A stretch of DNA of 64,000 nt, taken from the NCBI GenBank assembly GCA_026770575.1, contig MU657173.1, positions 386,573-450,572 on the forward strand, read 5' to 3'. A program made the position numbers and the translations under genes. Under the pieces are notes generated by a model. The model made no database searches and had not been told where the DNA came from. It saw only the letters and a list, made by a program, of their open reading frames with translations. Every line of letters starts with the position of its first letter. Within the stretch, counting starts at the first letter, position 1. This document shows positions 19,869 to 31,300 of this stretch, in pieces. The DNA is from Pelagophyceae sp. CCMP2097. Taxonomy: Eukaryota > Sar > Pelagophyceae.

Positions 19869-22556
19869 ATGTCGGACGGGCCCCCGGCTGCGGCCACGGG
19901 CGGGACGCCGGCCGCGGCCGATTCCGGCGGGCTCTCGGCCCCGGCCACGGGCGGGCCGCCGGGGCCAAAGTGGCCGGCGGCCACTTTGGGCGGGCCGGCG
20001 GCTTTGTCGCGCGGGACCAAGGCCAAGGTTTCCGCGCGCGAGCTCAAGACAAAAGCGAAGCGGCATTCGTCGGCGCGGACGGCGTTCGGCGAGCTCGTGG
20101 ACAACGCCATGGGCCAAGGGAAAGCCAAGCACATTTGGATCGACGCGTTTTCCGACGACACTGGGGTCCCGGCGACGCTGACGGTGCGCGACGACGGCCG
20201 CGGCGTGGACCCAGAGGGTTTGAAGCGCATGCTCGGCCTCGGCTACACGACTGCCGGGGCGGGGGACGTTGGGGAGTACGGCGAAGGCTTTAAGTCCGCG
20301 ACGATGAAGCTCGGGGACGACGCGATCGTGCTCTCGCAAAAGAACTACAAAACTTGCCACGGCCGAGTCGTCGGCCTCCTCAGCTGGACGCTGCACGTCC
20401 AAGACGGCCTCGAGGACCTGCACACGCCCTTTCTTTATTACAAGCGCGATCGAGCCGACGGCTCGATTTGGGAGGACGTCACGGCGCAACTCCAGGGCAT
20501 GGCCGCCGCAGAGGCGCAGGACAACGCCAAACTTTTGGAGAAGCACTGCCTCGACCACTTTGCGAAGCGCTTTTGCGGCGGCGATTCTTCCAAAGGCCTC
20601 GAAGCCGTCCTCGGCGCCGCGTTCGCCGACGTCTTCGGCGAGCCGGTCAAGGGAGTGCCGCCGCAGGGCACGCACGTCGAGGTTTGGAACCTCGGCGGCC
20701 ACTTTGACATCTCAAAGGTGTACAAGCCGGGGCCCTGGCGCGACACGCGCGGGGCCGCGCGCAGGCTCGGCCGGAGCGTGGACGTGGACTCTGGCCTCGT
20801 GGACATGACCTTTGACGGTGGAGCAGAGTCGAAATATGTTTATCAGACTTCGCTCCGAGAGTTTTTAGCCACTGCGTACAGCATATCCAGCGTCTGGCCC
20901 TCGTCCTTGGCGCGCAAGGATTTGAGCATCTACCTCGGGACTTTGAAGGTCCACCGGCACGTCTGGGACGAACTCTTATACACGGCCGACGCCCAAGGCG
21001 GCGAGACGCTGTCCTACAAGCCCCACGCGTCCAACGCGCCGGGCGGGGCCGACGACGGGATTCCGGCCTTTTCAGAGTCGTTGCGCAAAATGCCCGGCTA
21101 CGAGGACGGTTCGCTGTCGTATTTCGTCGGCCACGTGCAGCCGCACTCGGCCGAGCCGGCGGCGGCGCGCAACACTGGGGAGAAGCCGGAGCTCCGGCCC
21201 TTTGGCCTGCTCATCTCTTGCGCCGGCCGCGTCGTCGACGTCTTCGACCACAGCCACATCGGGAAGACGATGTGGGAGCGGAACGGCATCCAGCCGCGCT
21301 TCGATGCCGGCCTCGGCTCCGTACTCTTGCTAGAGGTCCCAAAGGGCCTGCATGCCTTTGTCTCCAACACGAACAAGGACGGGTTCCAGCCCACGTACAC
21401 GCTCGGCCTGCTGAAGAAGCAAGTCTTTGGAAAACGACTGGCCGATTTTTGTAAAAAGGTCGCGGCGGAGATCCTCAAGGAAAAGGCGCACCTCGACAGC
21501 GTCCAGCAGTCGCGGAACAAGCGCGCCGCCGCCGCCAAGCGCGGAAGGCCGCGCGCGGACGACGACGGCGACGACCTTGAAGCTGCGCCGAGGCCGCGGC
21601 AGCGGGCCGCGCAGACGCCCGCCTACGCGAGATTCCTGGCGGGAGCGCGCCCCGACGGCGCCGCCGTCTCAGCGGCGCACCTCGACGCCGAGCACGCCGA
21701 GTCGCCCCGCAAGCGCCGCAGCCAACGCGCTTCATCGCCGCCGCGCCGAGGCGCCGAGGCGCCGCGGCCCGCCACCCAGGCGGTGCGGCCCGCCGCCACG
21801 CAGACGCTGCGGCCCGCCTCCCAGACGCGGGCCACCGTCGAACTGACGCGCCTCGCCGACGAGCCGCCGCGGCGCGACGAGCCGCCGCGGCGGCGGCCTC
21901 CGGAGGAAGCGAGCGTCAACCGACTGTTCGGCCGGAGCGACGCTACGACCGCCGCGAGCCGCGAGCCGACCGCCGCGAGCCGCGAGCCGACGTCGAGCGC
22001 GCAGCCGTACGCTGCCTCTGCCACGCAACCGTGCAGTGCCTTGGCTGCGCGGTACACTGCCTTGGCCGCGCAGCCGTACACTGCCTCGGCTGCGCAGCCG
22101 TACGCGGCCTCGGCCGCGCAGCCCTACGCGGCCTTGGCCGCGCAGCAGACGGCAGCCTCGGCGCTGCAGCAGTACTCGGCCTTGGCGCTGCGGCAGCCGC
22201 AGCCGGCCGGCAGCGACGCGCCTTTGCCGCGGCCACCCGCGGACGGCGCCCTCGCGACGGGGCTGAATGAGGTGGTGCCGCCGCCGAGCACTGCGCACCT
22301 GCGGCAAACGTTGCGTGTGTACGTGCAAGGCGCCGTCGCGGCGGGTTTCACGAAGAGCGACATGCGGATGGCCCTCGAGGCTGTGTTTGTGGACGTGGCC
22401 GTCCGGGACACGGTGGAAGACTATGTCGATTCGGATTCAGCAGACGGCGTGGACGTGGAAATCGACGACGGCGTCGGCGTCGAAGACGTCGACGCCGACG
22501 GCGCGTACGACCCCATGGGACTATACGGCGGCACGCCGCTCCGCGTCTGCATCTGA
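19869..22556 (+). CDS. MORC-type GHKL ATPase
   Basis: Single exon, 895 residues; ATG at 19869 opens MSDGPPAAATGG. The GHKL ATPase fold is unmistakable: ARTAFGELVDNAMG (N box), LTVRDDGRGVDPEGLKRMLG (G1 box DxGxG), GEYGEGFKSATMKLGDDAIV (G2 box), followed by a MORC-style second domain (to about residue 530: FVSNTNKDGFQPTYTL). MORC proteins are nuclear ATP-dependent clamp-like factors acting in heterochromatin and gene silencing. No CW zinc finger is visible. The C-terminal 350 residues are disordered: basic and arginine-rich, then duplicated TAASREP, then a run of AQPY[TA]A[SL]A repeats (about 21990-22200), a short helix (YVQGAVAAGFTKSDMRMALE) and a very acidic tail. It is convergent with the CC2D2A-like gene, 73 bp apart. 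Confidence 0.85.
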   Translation: MSDGPPAAATGGTPAAADSGGLSAPATGGPPGPKWPAATLGGPAALSRGTKAKVSARELKTKAKRHSSARTAFGELVDNAMGQGKAKHIWIDAFSDDTGVPATLTVRDDGRGVDPEGLKRMLGLGYTTAGAGDVGEYGEGFKSATMKLGDDAIVLSQKNYKTCHGRVVGLLSWTLHVQDGLEDLHTPFLYYKRDRADGSIWEDVTAQLQGMAAAEAQDNAKLLEKHCLDHFAKRFCGGDSSKGLEAVLGAAFADVFGEPVKGVPPQGTHVEVWNLGGHFDISKVYKPGPWRDTRGAARRLGRSVDVDSGLVDMTFDGGAESKYVYQTSLREFLATAYSISSVWPSSLARKDLSIYLGTLKVHRHVWDELLYTADAQGGETLSYKPHASNAPGGADDGIPAFSESLRKMPGYEDGSLSYFVGHVQPHSAEPAAARNTGEKPELRPFGLLISCAGRVVDVFDHSHIGKTMWERNGIQPRFDAGLGSVLLLEVPKGLHAFVSNTNKDGFQPTYTLGLLKKQVFGKRLADFCKKVAAEILKEKAHLDSVQQSRNKRAAAAKRGRPRADDDGDDLEAAPRPRQRAAQTPAYARFLAGARPDGAAVSAAHLDAEHAESPRKRRSQRASSPPRRGAEAPRPATQAVRPAATQTLRPASQTRATVELTRLADEPPRRDEPPRRRPPEEASVNRLFGRSDATTAASREPTAASREPTSSAQPYAASATQPCSALAARYTALAAQPYTASAAQPYAASAAQPYAALAAQQTAASALQQYSALALRQPQPAGSDAPLPRPPADGALATGLNEVVPPPSTAHLRQTLRVYVQGAVAAGFTKSDMRMALEAVFVDVAVRDTVEDYVDSDSADGVDVEIDDGVGVEDVDADGAYDPMGLYGGTPLRVCI

Positions 22557-22629
22557 CTCTCTAAGACATTGTGTACAAGAGTCCCGACGCATGGGTCATT
22601 CCCTCGCAGGGTCGGTCCAAAAGTGTGTA

Positions 22630-25600
22630 TTAGAGTCCTCGCTTTGGCGTGATGGTGCCGTAGTAGACCCAGACGCTGAAGAGCTTTGAGACGAGCGGGT
22701 GGACGTAGACGCCGACGACGAACTGGGCGTTGTTGCGGCGGTGCTCGTGTATGTTTGTGGCCCGGATTTGCTCCAAGATGGTTCCCACATCGGTCCATAC
22801 AAAGTGCAAGGTCACCGCATCCAAATCCCACGCCGTCGAAGCCCCGAGGGCCTCGGCGCGGTGCCGGTCCACGGCGGCGGCGGTCAAGGCGCCGCCCGCG
22901 TGGAGCTTTTCCAACTGCGGAAGGAGATTTTGCAGCCTTCTGCTAAAGTCGACGGAGAATGAAGTGTGCGAGTGCTGCGCGCCACGCGCGGCGCGCCAGC
23001 GTCGAATGCGTCTTTTCAGCTCGTCTGCGACGTTGTTCTGGATCTGCTCCGCGCCGACGACGTCGGGCGCGCTGTACCTGAGCACTTTGGGCTGGACGGT
23101 GGCAATGCTCTTGGGCCTGACGATTGCCAGGGGCCCCGGTTCGCAGAGGCAGAGGCAGCCTCGCCGCTCCGGCGGCAGGTCGTGGTAGAACGGCCTCCAT
23201 TTCTCTACATTGCCAAAGTCGTACCCGAGGCGTGCGGGCTGCAGAACAGGCTGCAGATTCGCCCAAATATTATCTGCGCCGACGACGCAGCCCACGTCGA
23301 CCAGCGCCAATCGCTCGTCCGCCGCAGAGCAGACGTCTCCCGTGCACGCGTTCCAGAAGACGACACTGTCGGCGGTGACGGCCCCGGCGGGCCGCTGCAT
23401 CACGTACACACTGCGCCCCTCTGGCATACCGCTGCCGATGACGAGGAAGACGTCGTCGGGCCTGGATTCGCCCTTTCGCTGCAGCTGGAGCCACCAAATA
23501 TAGTTGACCAGGAGAATGGCGTGCTCCTCCCAGTCTCCCGCGCCAATGTCAAGGAATTCTTGCGAAGTGCACCAAACGTCAATGTTCGCCGAACCGAACG
23601 ACTGCCAGTCGTCCAAGAACGGGATCAACGAGACGAATCTCGCCGCCTTTGCCGGCGTGTCGACGCCCGGCGGGGGCTTTTGCGGCCTGAGGTACCGGCA
23701 CGTCAAAACAGCATCCCCGCGCATGTCCATGCCAAAGACTTCAATGGCCCTCTTCGCGATGCGCGAGTCCACGGAATGCTTGACGCGGTCCTCAGTCGTT
23801 TCGAGCCATAACCGCAATTGGGCCGTCCATAAAGTGCCGTAACGCAGCAGAGACTCGTCCTCGAACGCACTCTGGTACACCGGCGCCTGCGTCGGCGCCG
23901 CCAGAGGCGGTCTTAAAAAGATGGCCACGTGGAGATAGGCAACGGCCTGCGACCTCGCGAAGAGTCGCGGCGCGTCTGCGGCAGCACTGTTTAAAGTAAA
24001 GACTTCGTCATTCTCACCGCCTTCGACGTCAAAGTCCACCCCGGTCTGCACGGGCGGCGTGCGAAGGCGGAAGACGCCCTCCACAAAGCCCTCGGTGCCG
24101 CCGTTGCAGTAGAGAGTCGTAAACGGCACTGACACTTCGCCGACGTATACGCGCCGAGCGCCGTCCGCAACCCGCTCGCCGTCGGCGGAAGCGTCAGCGG
24201 GCACCGCCGTCTCGGAGAAGACTGCGAGTCTCAAACAGTCGCCGCACTGCATGAGGTTTGTTGGTGAGAAGTCACCATTGCTCGGGATGAACGGCAGCTC
24301 CAGCGTCTCTTTCCACCGCGGGAAAGACCCCGGTGCCAACATCGTGCGCCGGCGGTGCTCCTGGAACGACGCGACGACGAAGGTACCCGACTCGCGCGCG
24401 CCTTTCCGAGAGACATCGACGGAGGAGATGGCTTGTAACAAGTCGCCGTGGTCCGCCGTGCCGCGGCCCATTGGAGACGACCGAGGCATGTGCGAGGCCC
24501 CAATAATCTGGACGAGGATGGAGCAGTCGTTCGCCGGCGACGCCGCCGCCGCGCGGTGCCGCCGCGGCGGCCTCAGAGCGCGCCTCGGTTGCAGAGCCGT
24601 CAGCGCGCCGTCCGCCGCGGTGGCGCGCAGTTTCGGGATGGGCGCGCCCTCGTTGATCACGGCCGCGACGGGGCAGGCGGCGCCGCGGCGGTGTCGGCCG
24701 CGCTCGGCGGCAGCGCTCTGGATTCTGTCCACAAAGGCGCGCATTCGCGCGAGTTTCTTGTCTGCCCCGCCTTCATCTGCCTCGCCTTCATCATCGGAAC
24801 CGGCACCCTCGTCGGCGTCGTCGGCGTCGAGCAAGTGCTCCGAGACCTTTAAAGCCGCGCGGCGGAGCGCCGACGCCGCCGCGCCCGGCTCCGGTTGCGC
24901 GCGGCTGGCCTTTAAAAGGCGGCCGCGCTGGGCCTCGCGGTGCAGCGCGTCTGCGACGGCCGCATCCGACTGCGCCAAGGCGTCTGTGGCAGGGATGGGC
25001 TTGGAAAATAAAGACGGCTGCGCGCGGCGCAAGACGAGGGCGCGGTGCCGTGTGGATGACGTGGTGCGGAGCAAGTCGTCGAAGGCAGCGCCCACCTTTT
25101 GTAAACCCGCGCCGGGCCGGCGGAAGGCCAAACGCTGGCGCAGCTCGTTTGCGCGGAAGCGGCCCGTGTCGCCCGCGCCGCGCTTGAACTGCGCCGCTTC
25201 TAGGAGAGAAGCGTTGCGCGGGTCGTTGGGGTCGAAGAACGGCGTCGCTTCAAGCGCAGCAGAGGACTTGCTGCCGCCGCTTCTTCGAGGCGGCTGCACG
25301 CTGCCGTCTGCGTTGTAGTAGTAGCGGTCCGATGACCCGGCTGGGACGCGGTGCTCGCCGGAGAACAAGCGAGCGTCGTCGAGCTGCGGCCTCGGCGGAA
25401 GCGGCGCCAGTTCGCCGTAGCCGGCGGCGCTGTTCCTGCCGGCGCCGGGCGACACGTGCATCAGCGCCCAGTTCGGGGCCGCGGACGGCGTGTCCCGAAT
25501 GGCCCAGTGGACGCAGACGAGGGCGGAGCCCGTTAGGTGCTTCCTCGTCGTCTCAAAGGCAGCGCCGCGCCTTCGCACCTGGGCCGCGCGCACGCCCTTG

Positions 25601-28289
25601 AGGAGGGCGCCGCTCGCCGTCGAACGGACGTCGTAGGTTGACCAATTGACGCGGGAGATGACGCCAGCTTCCCATTTCGCTTTGGGGAGACGTCGCTTCA
25701 CTTCACTTTTGCGGCGGAAGCACTTCAGGGCGCAGTACGGCTTGTCCTCGCGCGGCGGCGGTTGGAGGACTTGGACGGCGTCGCCTTGTGCGAGGCGGAC
25801 GTCCCACGTCACGCCGGGTGAAGCGAACTGAAACCAGTTGGCCACCGGGACGAGCGAGTGGACCGTCGCGTTGTCGTGCCTGCTCGCCATGCCGGGCACC
25901 GGGACGAGGACCGAGGCGAGCTTCAAGTCCGAAAACGCGCGGCGCTGCCACAGTTCGATGGACAACTCAATTGGGCGGCGCGCCACTTTGAGCCGCAGCT
26001 CGCGGTCGAAGTGGGCCGTGAACGCGGGCCAGTCCACCGCCGACGTCGGCGTCTCCGCGACGAAGTTGCCGTGCGCTCTGACAACGACGTAGACCCTTTG
26101 CTGCCGCACGCGCCGTCTCCTTAAAAGTTCGCCGATGGGGATGGCCTTGTCCTCGTCGCGAGTGAGCTCGACAGTGGTGTAGAGCTTGAGCAGAAAGTTG
26201 GACTCGTGCTCCTTCTTGCGGTTCCTGGCGGCGATGCCGGCTTGAAACGAACCAAGAACTTTGAGCAACCACTTTTCCGTCTTAGACAAGTCGTGCGCGG
26301 CGAAGAACGGCACGAGCTCTGAAAGAGCTTGGAGCTGGTCCTCCAAAGCCGGCGCCGCGCGGTCCGCCTCGGTGGAAGCAAGCCGGACGTTGATTGCCAC
26401 TAATTTAGCCGGCGTCGAGACAAAGCCCTGGTGCCGTCGAAGGCCCTTCAGCTGGTTCCACGTCGTGTACAGCGCCTGCGACAGCTCCGCCATAGTCTGC
26501 TCCTCTGCCGCGAGCAGCGCCAGCGTCTCGAAAGCTTCGCCTCTCACGTGCCTCGTTGCCAGCGCCAGTTTCGCGCGGTCAACACTCGCGCCGTCGTCGG
26601 CGGCGGGCTCGCCGAGCCTGAAGTCTCTTGCGGCGACGGCAGCCGCCTTGGCCGCCTTTGCAGTTGCGGATTTCTGGCCCTCGGAATTTTCCGAATCATC
26701 TTCCGCGTCTGCTTTCGAAGCGGGTTTCCAGCCCATTCGGTCCGCCTCCTTGCGCAGGGCAAAGGCGCCCTCCACAATCGTCTCGAGGCGCTTGCGCAGG
26801 TAGACTGCCCTTTGCGCCTCGAGGTAACGCCGATACTCGCCGTAGAGCAATCGGAGCTGGGCGTAGAGCCGGTCTTCACCGCCGAAGAGAGGATGGTCGT
26901 ACAACGCCACGCGGCCCAACGAGACGCACAGCTCCCCCGACTTGGCCCGGTCCGCGACGCCTGCAAAGGCATGCTTGGGGGGGCTCGCGCAAGCATGGTG
27001 CGAGGGACTCCTCACCTCCAAAGTGGTCGGCGTCGATTCGGATCTCCTCGTGGAGGGGTTCGACCTGGACCGCGCCGTCGAACTCCGCGGCAGCGTCGAC
27101 GGGCGGCCTTTGATGGTTGTGCTCCAGCGGGTCGGCGCCGACGCGGAGCTCGCCGTCGCCAAAATAAGAGTCGCGAAGCTTTTGCGCGAGGGCCCGCGCC
27201 ACCGCTGCGGTCGGCGCGCGCGAAGTTTCGGCGGGCCCGTCGTCGAGCGCGCGGCACGCCGCCTCGTAGAGGAGGCGGTCGCTCGCGCGCGCTGCACCGA
27301 GCTCCAGGAGCACGCGCGCGCGCGGCCTAGCGCGACACCGGTACAACAGCAACGACCCTCTGATGCCGCTCACGACTGGACATTGTGACGGAATTCCGAC
27401 GAATCTCGACGCGGCGCTTCACGGGTGCATCGGCACGTAAAGTCCCACGTCCCGAGTCTCCAGTATAGTGTTCTCGTCATCGCCGGGCCGCCGCAGCAGC
27501 GGCACGCGGTCGCGCCACGACGCGCGCGGCGAGGCGCTCCGCCCGCGCCGGGAGAAGCGCCGGGCGAACCAGCCCCGGCCGTCGCCGGCGTCGTCCTCGG
27601 GCGCCTCGGGCAGTGGCACATTCGTCGCGGGCGCCGGCATGTGCGCGGCGACGGAGTGCGTCCAGAGGCGCGAAACGACGCGCCGCAGCGGCACGCCGCG
27701 GTCCCAAGCGTGCACCAGGGCGCGGCCCCGCGCCTCGCCGTCGTCCGCGCCCTCCGAACCGTCGTACTCCAAATCGCCGGCGAAGACCGAGTCCAGCACG
27801 AACCTATTTGCATCGTATTGGCGGGCGTCCGGGCGTTGATGCTGAAACGCTTCTGCTTGCGACTGTTGGTCCGGAGAGTATACCCCGGGGGCTTCGCGAC
27901 GCCGGCGTGCACGGCCGCGGCGCGCGCTGTTGGCGCACGAGCGCCTCGTCGACGTCGACGTCGAAGAGCGTCTGGGCGTCGACGGGGGCTTGTCTGGAAG
28001 TGTCCGTCTCGTCGTCGCCGGCGCCCTCGGCGCCCTCGCCGGCCGCGTCGGATGCGGTGATGGCGCGCGCCGTTTCTTTGAGCGAGTTTCGCCGTTCCTT
28101 CATGCGCGCCAGCGACAGCGACGCGCCAGCGCCGCTGGCGCCCGGCGCCGCAAACGGCCGCGGCGAAGCCGTCTCGCCGCCGCCACCGTCGGTCTCCGCG
28201 CGCTGCGACCGTCGCGCGGCCGCGCGCGCGCGCATGCGTTCGCGCGCCGCCGCGCGCCGCGCGTCGTCGCCGCCCGCGGGGGCCTCCAT
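22630..28289 (-). CDS. CC2D2A-like ciliary transition-zone protein
   Basis: The main exon is 26960-22630 (about 1,443 residues). Preceding exons carry HNHQRPPVDAAAEFDGA (about 27320-27016), VGLYVPMHP (about 27830-27420) and the N-terminus (MEAPAGGDDARRAAARERMR, from 28289); the first junctions are approximate. From N to C: basic, partly coiled N-terminus; helical region (LLYGEYRRYLEAQRAVYLRK); long linker with a C2-type segment (YVGEVSVPFTTLYCNGG). The C-terminal inactive peptidase/transglutaminase-like module reads RFVSLIPFLDD, WCTSQEFLDIGAGDWEEHA, FLVIGSGMPEGRSVYVMQR, FWNACTGDV and DNIWANLQ, which is diagnostic of CC2D2A/B. In animals CC2D2A belongs to the MKS module that gates protein entry at the base of cilia. 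Its 5' end faces the dynein-like gene across about 93 bp, suggesting shared transcriptional control. Confidence 0.85.
26961..27015 (-). other. 55-nt intron of the CC2D2A-like gene with a hairpin
   Basis: The intron runs from GTGAGG to TTGCAG on the minus strand. It contains catgcttg (26970-26977) and its complement caagcatg (26990-26997), giving an 8-bp stem. Phase across the flanking exons is preserved. Confidence 0.6.
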
Positions 28290-28382
28290 TGCCGAAGCAA
28301 CGCTCCGCGCGCGGTAGAAGCGCCTTCGCCGAAAATAACGAACTGTAGAAGTGCGTTCAAAAAGAGGGTCGTTCAAACGACA
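28290..28382. promoter_or_regulatory. 93-bp bidirectional promoter region
   Basis: This interval separates the minus-strand ATG of the CC2D2A-like gene (28289) from the first plus-strand ATG (28383). It has a lower-GC core around 28330-28380 (gaaaataacgaactgtagaa and gttcaaaaagagggtcgttc, with gttcaaa twice). No X-box (RFX-type) sequence was recognised. A bidirectional promoter is inferred from the geometry only. Confidence 0.45.
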
Positions 28383-31300
28383 ATGAAGTGCACCCGCCGG
28401 GCGACGCGTGGGCGGCCGCGACGCGCCTCCACCGACTGCTTGAAACCGACGGATCCTACTTGAAACCCTTTTCGAATTATAACGCGAAGTTCAGCGATAC
28501 CTTGACCAACGACGTCGCGCCGCGCGCACGACGAGCGCCCGACGGTGGCGATCCCCCTTTCCGCCGACGATCGCGAGGTCCTGGCGGGCCCGGCCGTGGT
28601 CCCGATGGAGCACTCGGCTTCGACGCCGCTGATGCGTCTGCCGCGCGCGGCGCCGCGGCAGACGCCGCAGCGGCAGCCTCCGGCAGACGACTCGCCACAC
28701 TTCCGCGGTGCGCCCCGCGCGCCACCGCCGTGGCGACCGCCCTCTTCACACGTTGTGTCTTGAAGCCTCTCTCGACAGGCGCGCTGACACGGTCGCTGCC
28801 GGAGCTCCGTGGCAGCGCAGTGCCAGAGCTCCGCGCCGCGCGGCGGCGGCCGGGCACACAGACGCTGCATGTCAGCGAGGATGATGCCGCCGTGCCGACC
28901 GACGTGCTCTCAAAGTGCGTCAAAAGGCCGACGAGACGCTTCCGCGCGGGGCTGACCGTCACACCACCCTGCTGGCACCGCTCATCTTGTCGGGATGCAC
29001 GCGAGTCGGTCGCTCGTCGGGTTGCACGGAGGGGACCATTCACGCTGCCATCCGTGGCGTTGAGGACGGCCGGTCGTAGGTCGCTGCGGTCGCGCCGGGA
29101 GCCTGCGCACGATCGGCTGCTTCGCGCGACGACGACGGACCCGGCCGCGCGCGCGCAGCAGCGATCCATCGCCGAGTTCGGCGGCGCGCCGTCGGGCGAG
29201 GACGTCGTCGAGCTCTTCGCGCGTGTGGCGGCCGCGTCGCAGGGATGGGGGCAACCTTTGGCGCCAGGGCGAGAGTGCAGACGAAAGGTGGTGTGCGTGC
29301 CGACAAAAAGCTTAGGCACGCAGGGCGCGGACGGTGCGCCGCGGTGCGTGCCGCTCATGTCGTCTGCGACGCTTCGAAGGAAGACGGGCGCGCCGCTGCG
29401 CAATTCGGCGGATTTGGTTCAGCTGCGGGCGTTGCATCCTATGCTGGCCAAGAAGGTCCTGCGCGGCGAGGCGCACGAGCCGTACAACCTCCTTCAAGTC
29501 TCGGACGAGCGCGCGGCGGCCCCCGTGCCCGAGGGCGCGGAAGTCTACTCGATGACGCGGACGGGCCTTGTCCAACTCGCGCCGGGACCCGCACAAGTCA
29601 CACCCCTCGAAGATTGGGTCTGGGAGGCGGCGGCGTTCCGCACCCTCCGCGCCTCTTTCAAGATCTTCCGCTACGCGCGCGAGATGCGCTGCCTCGCCCA
29701 CTGGCGCCTTGCAACGAAACGGAGTATCTACGACCGGCTGCGCGCGAGAGTCGGCGCCAAGCTGCTCCTGGAGCGCGAGGCTTTTCGAGCGCCGCTCCTC
29801 GACGTCTTTTCGGCGGCGGCGGCGATGCGCACCACGTGCATGCTGGATCTGAGTTGCGTTCCGGAGCGGCCCGACGAGGCGGCCGGGGACGTGGCCGAGA
29901 CTTTAGCGCCGCCGCCGCTCGTCGAGGGCGTGGCTCGAGAGTGGATGCACCTCTGCCCGCTGACGCGCACAAAAAAAGCGGCAGTGAAAGCTCTCAAGGA
30001 CGCGGAATTGGGGGACGCCGATGCCCTCGCCGTATCGGCCCGCGGCGACGACGCCGCATTTCGGCGCGCCGAGCGAAGGAGGCTGGCGAGCGTCGCGGAG
30101 AGCGACTCTGCCCAGCGGCGCGCCATCGAGCTGCCTCTCTTTGAAAAGCGACAAACGAAGCGACAAAAGGCGGCTGCGGTGCATCTCGAGGCGGCCCTCG
30201 AGCGCGTCGTCCAGGCCTGCGCATCCGCGCGAAACGCGGCGCACACTTTAGTGGCAAGAGACGACGCATCGCGCCAGACGGCTTTAGAGCAAGTTGCTCT
30301 TATGAAGGGCGTGAGCGTTGGGGAGGTGCAAGGCAAGGACCAGTCCATGGCCGCCGCGCGGGAGGAGGCGGCGACAAGGCGCACTTTGAGGGACGCGGAG
30401 CGCGAAGCCAAGGTCATGTTCGGCGCCTTTGTCCGCTTGGCGGACCACGTCGTCGTCGAAGCGCTCGTCCAGTGCGGCGAATCTGCGGCAAGATCGCTGC
30501 GGCACCGCCTCGACCGTGCGCGCGCTTTGAAGATTGGCTTCTTCCGAGTCTCCGTCGCCTTTCGCGACTACGAAGGCTGCGACCGCCGCGGCGTGAGAAG
30601 CAGTGGGGCACTGAACGTTTTGAACGGCTGTTTCGAAAAACAGGACGACGTCAAGATCCGGCCGGCTACAGACCTCAAACAGGCCTGGACAGCCAAGTCG
30701 GCCGGCGTCTGCGGCGAAGACGTCGACGCTTCCGTTTCAGCGTTGGACGACGAGGCGCTGGAGCGGCTCTCTCTCGACGAGGCGGTGGCGGAGCGCTTGG
30801 GCGCCACGGTGTCGAGAAGCCTCGGGGGGACGACTTTCTCGCCGGACTCGGACGAGGTCCGCGAGGCGGCGGCGAACGTGCTGCACAACGCGGTTCACGT
30901 CTTAGACGGCATCCCGCGCTTAGAGTCCATGTGGCCTTACGGCGGCGACGTCTCCGCGTTGCGCGCGTACGAGCAAGCCTTCCGCGGCCACACGGCCGCG
31001 GGCGCGGACGAGGCCGACGCATCGAAGAAGGGCCTCGCCGACGCCGAGGCGGTCGCCTCGAGGGCCGTTGGGCGTGCAAGGCGGACCGAGGCAAAACGCA
31101 ACGCCAAGAGGTTGAACCGCAGCGACTCTTCCGTAGCCTCGACGTCCGACTCGCACACCTCGGACGACGGCTCTTCCCGCGGCGACGCCTCGCGCCGGCG
31201 AGACTCGCGATCCGGCGAGACGTCGCGATCCCGCGAAATGGGCCCCACCACGTCTTGCGCGACGTCGCTCGCTTCGCCGACCGCCGAGGCCGACGGCGCG

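Noticed and set aside
18569..20230. 553-codon open frame on the minus strand
   Set aside because: It overlaps the end of the beta-propeller gene and the start of the MORC-type gene in antisense, has no domain-like sequence, and is explained by low stop frequency at high GC.
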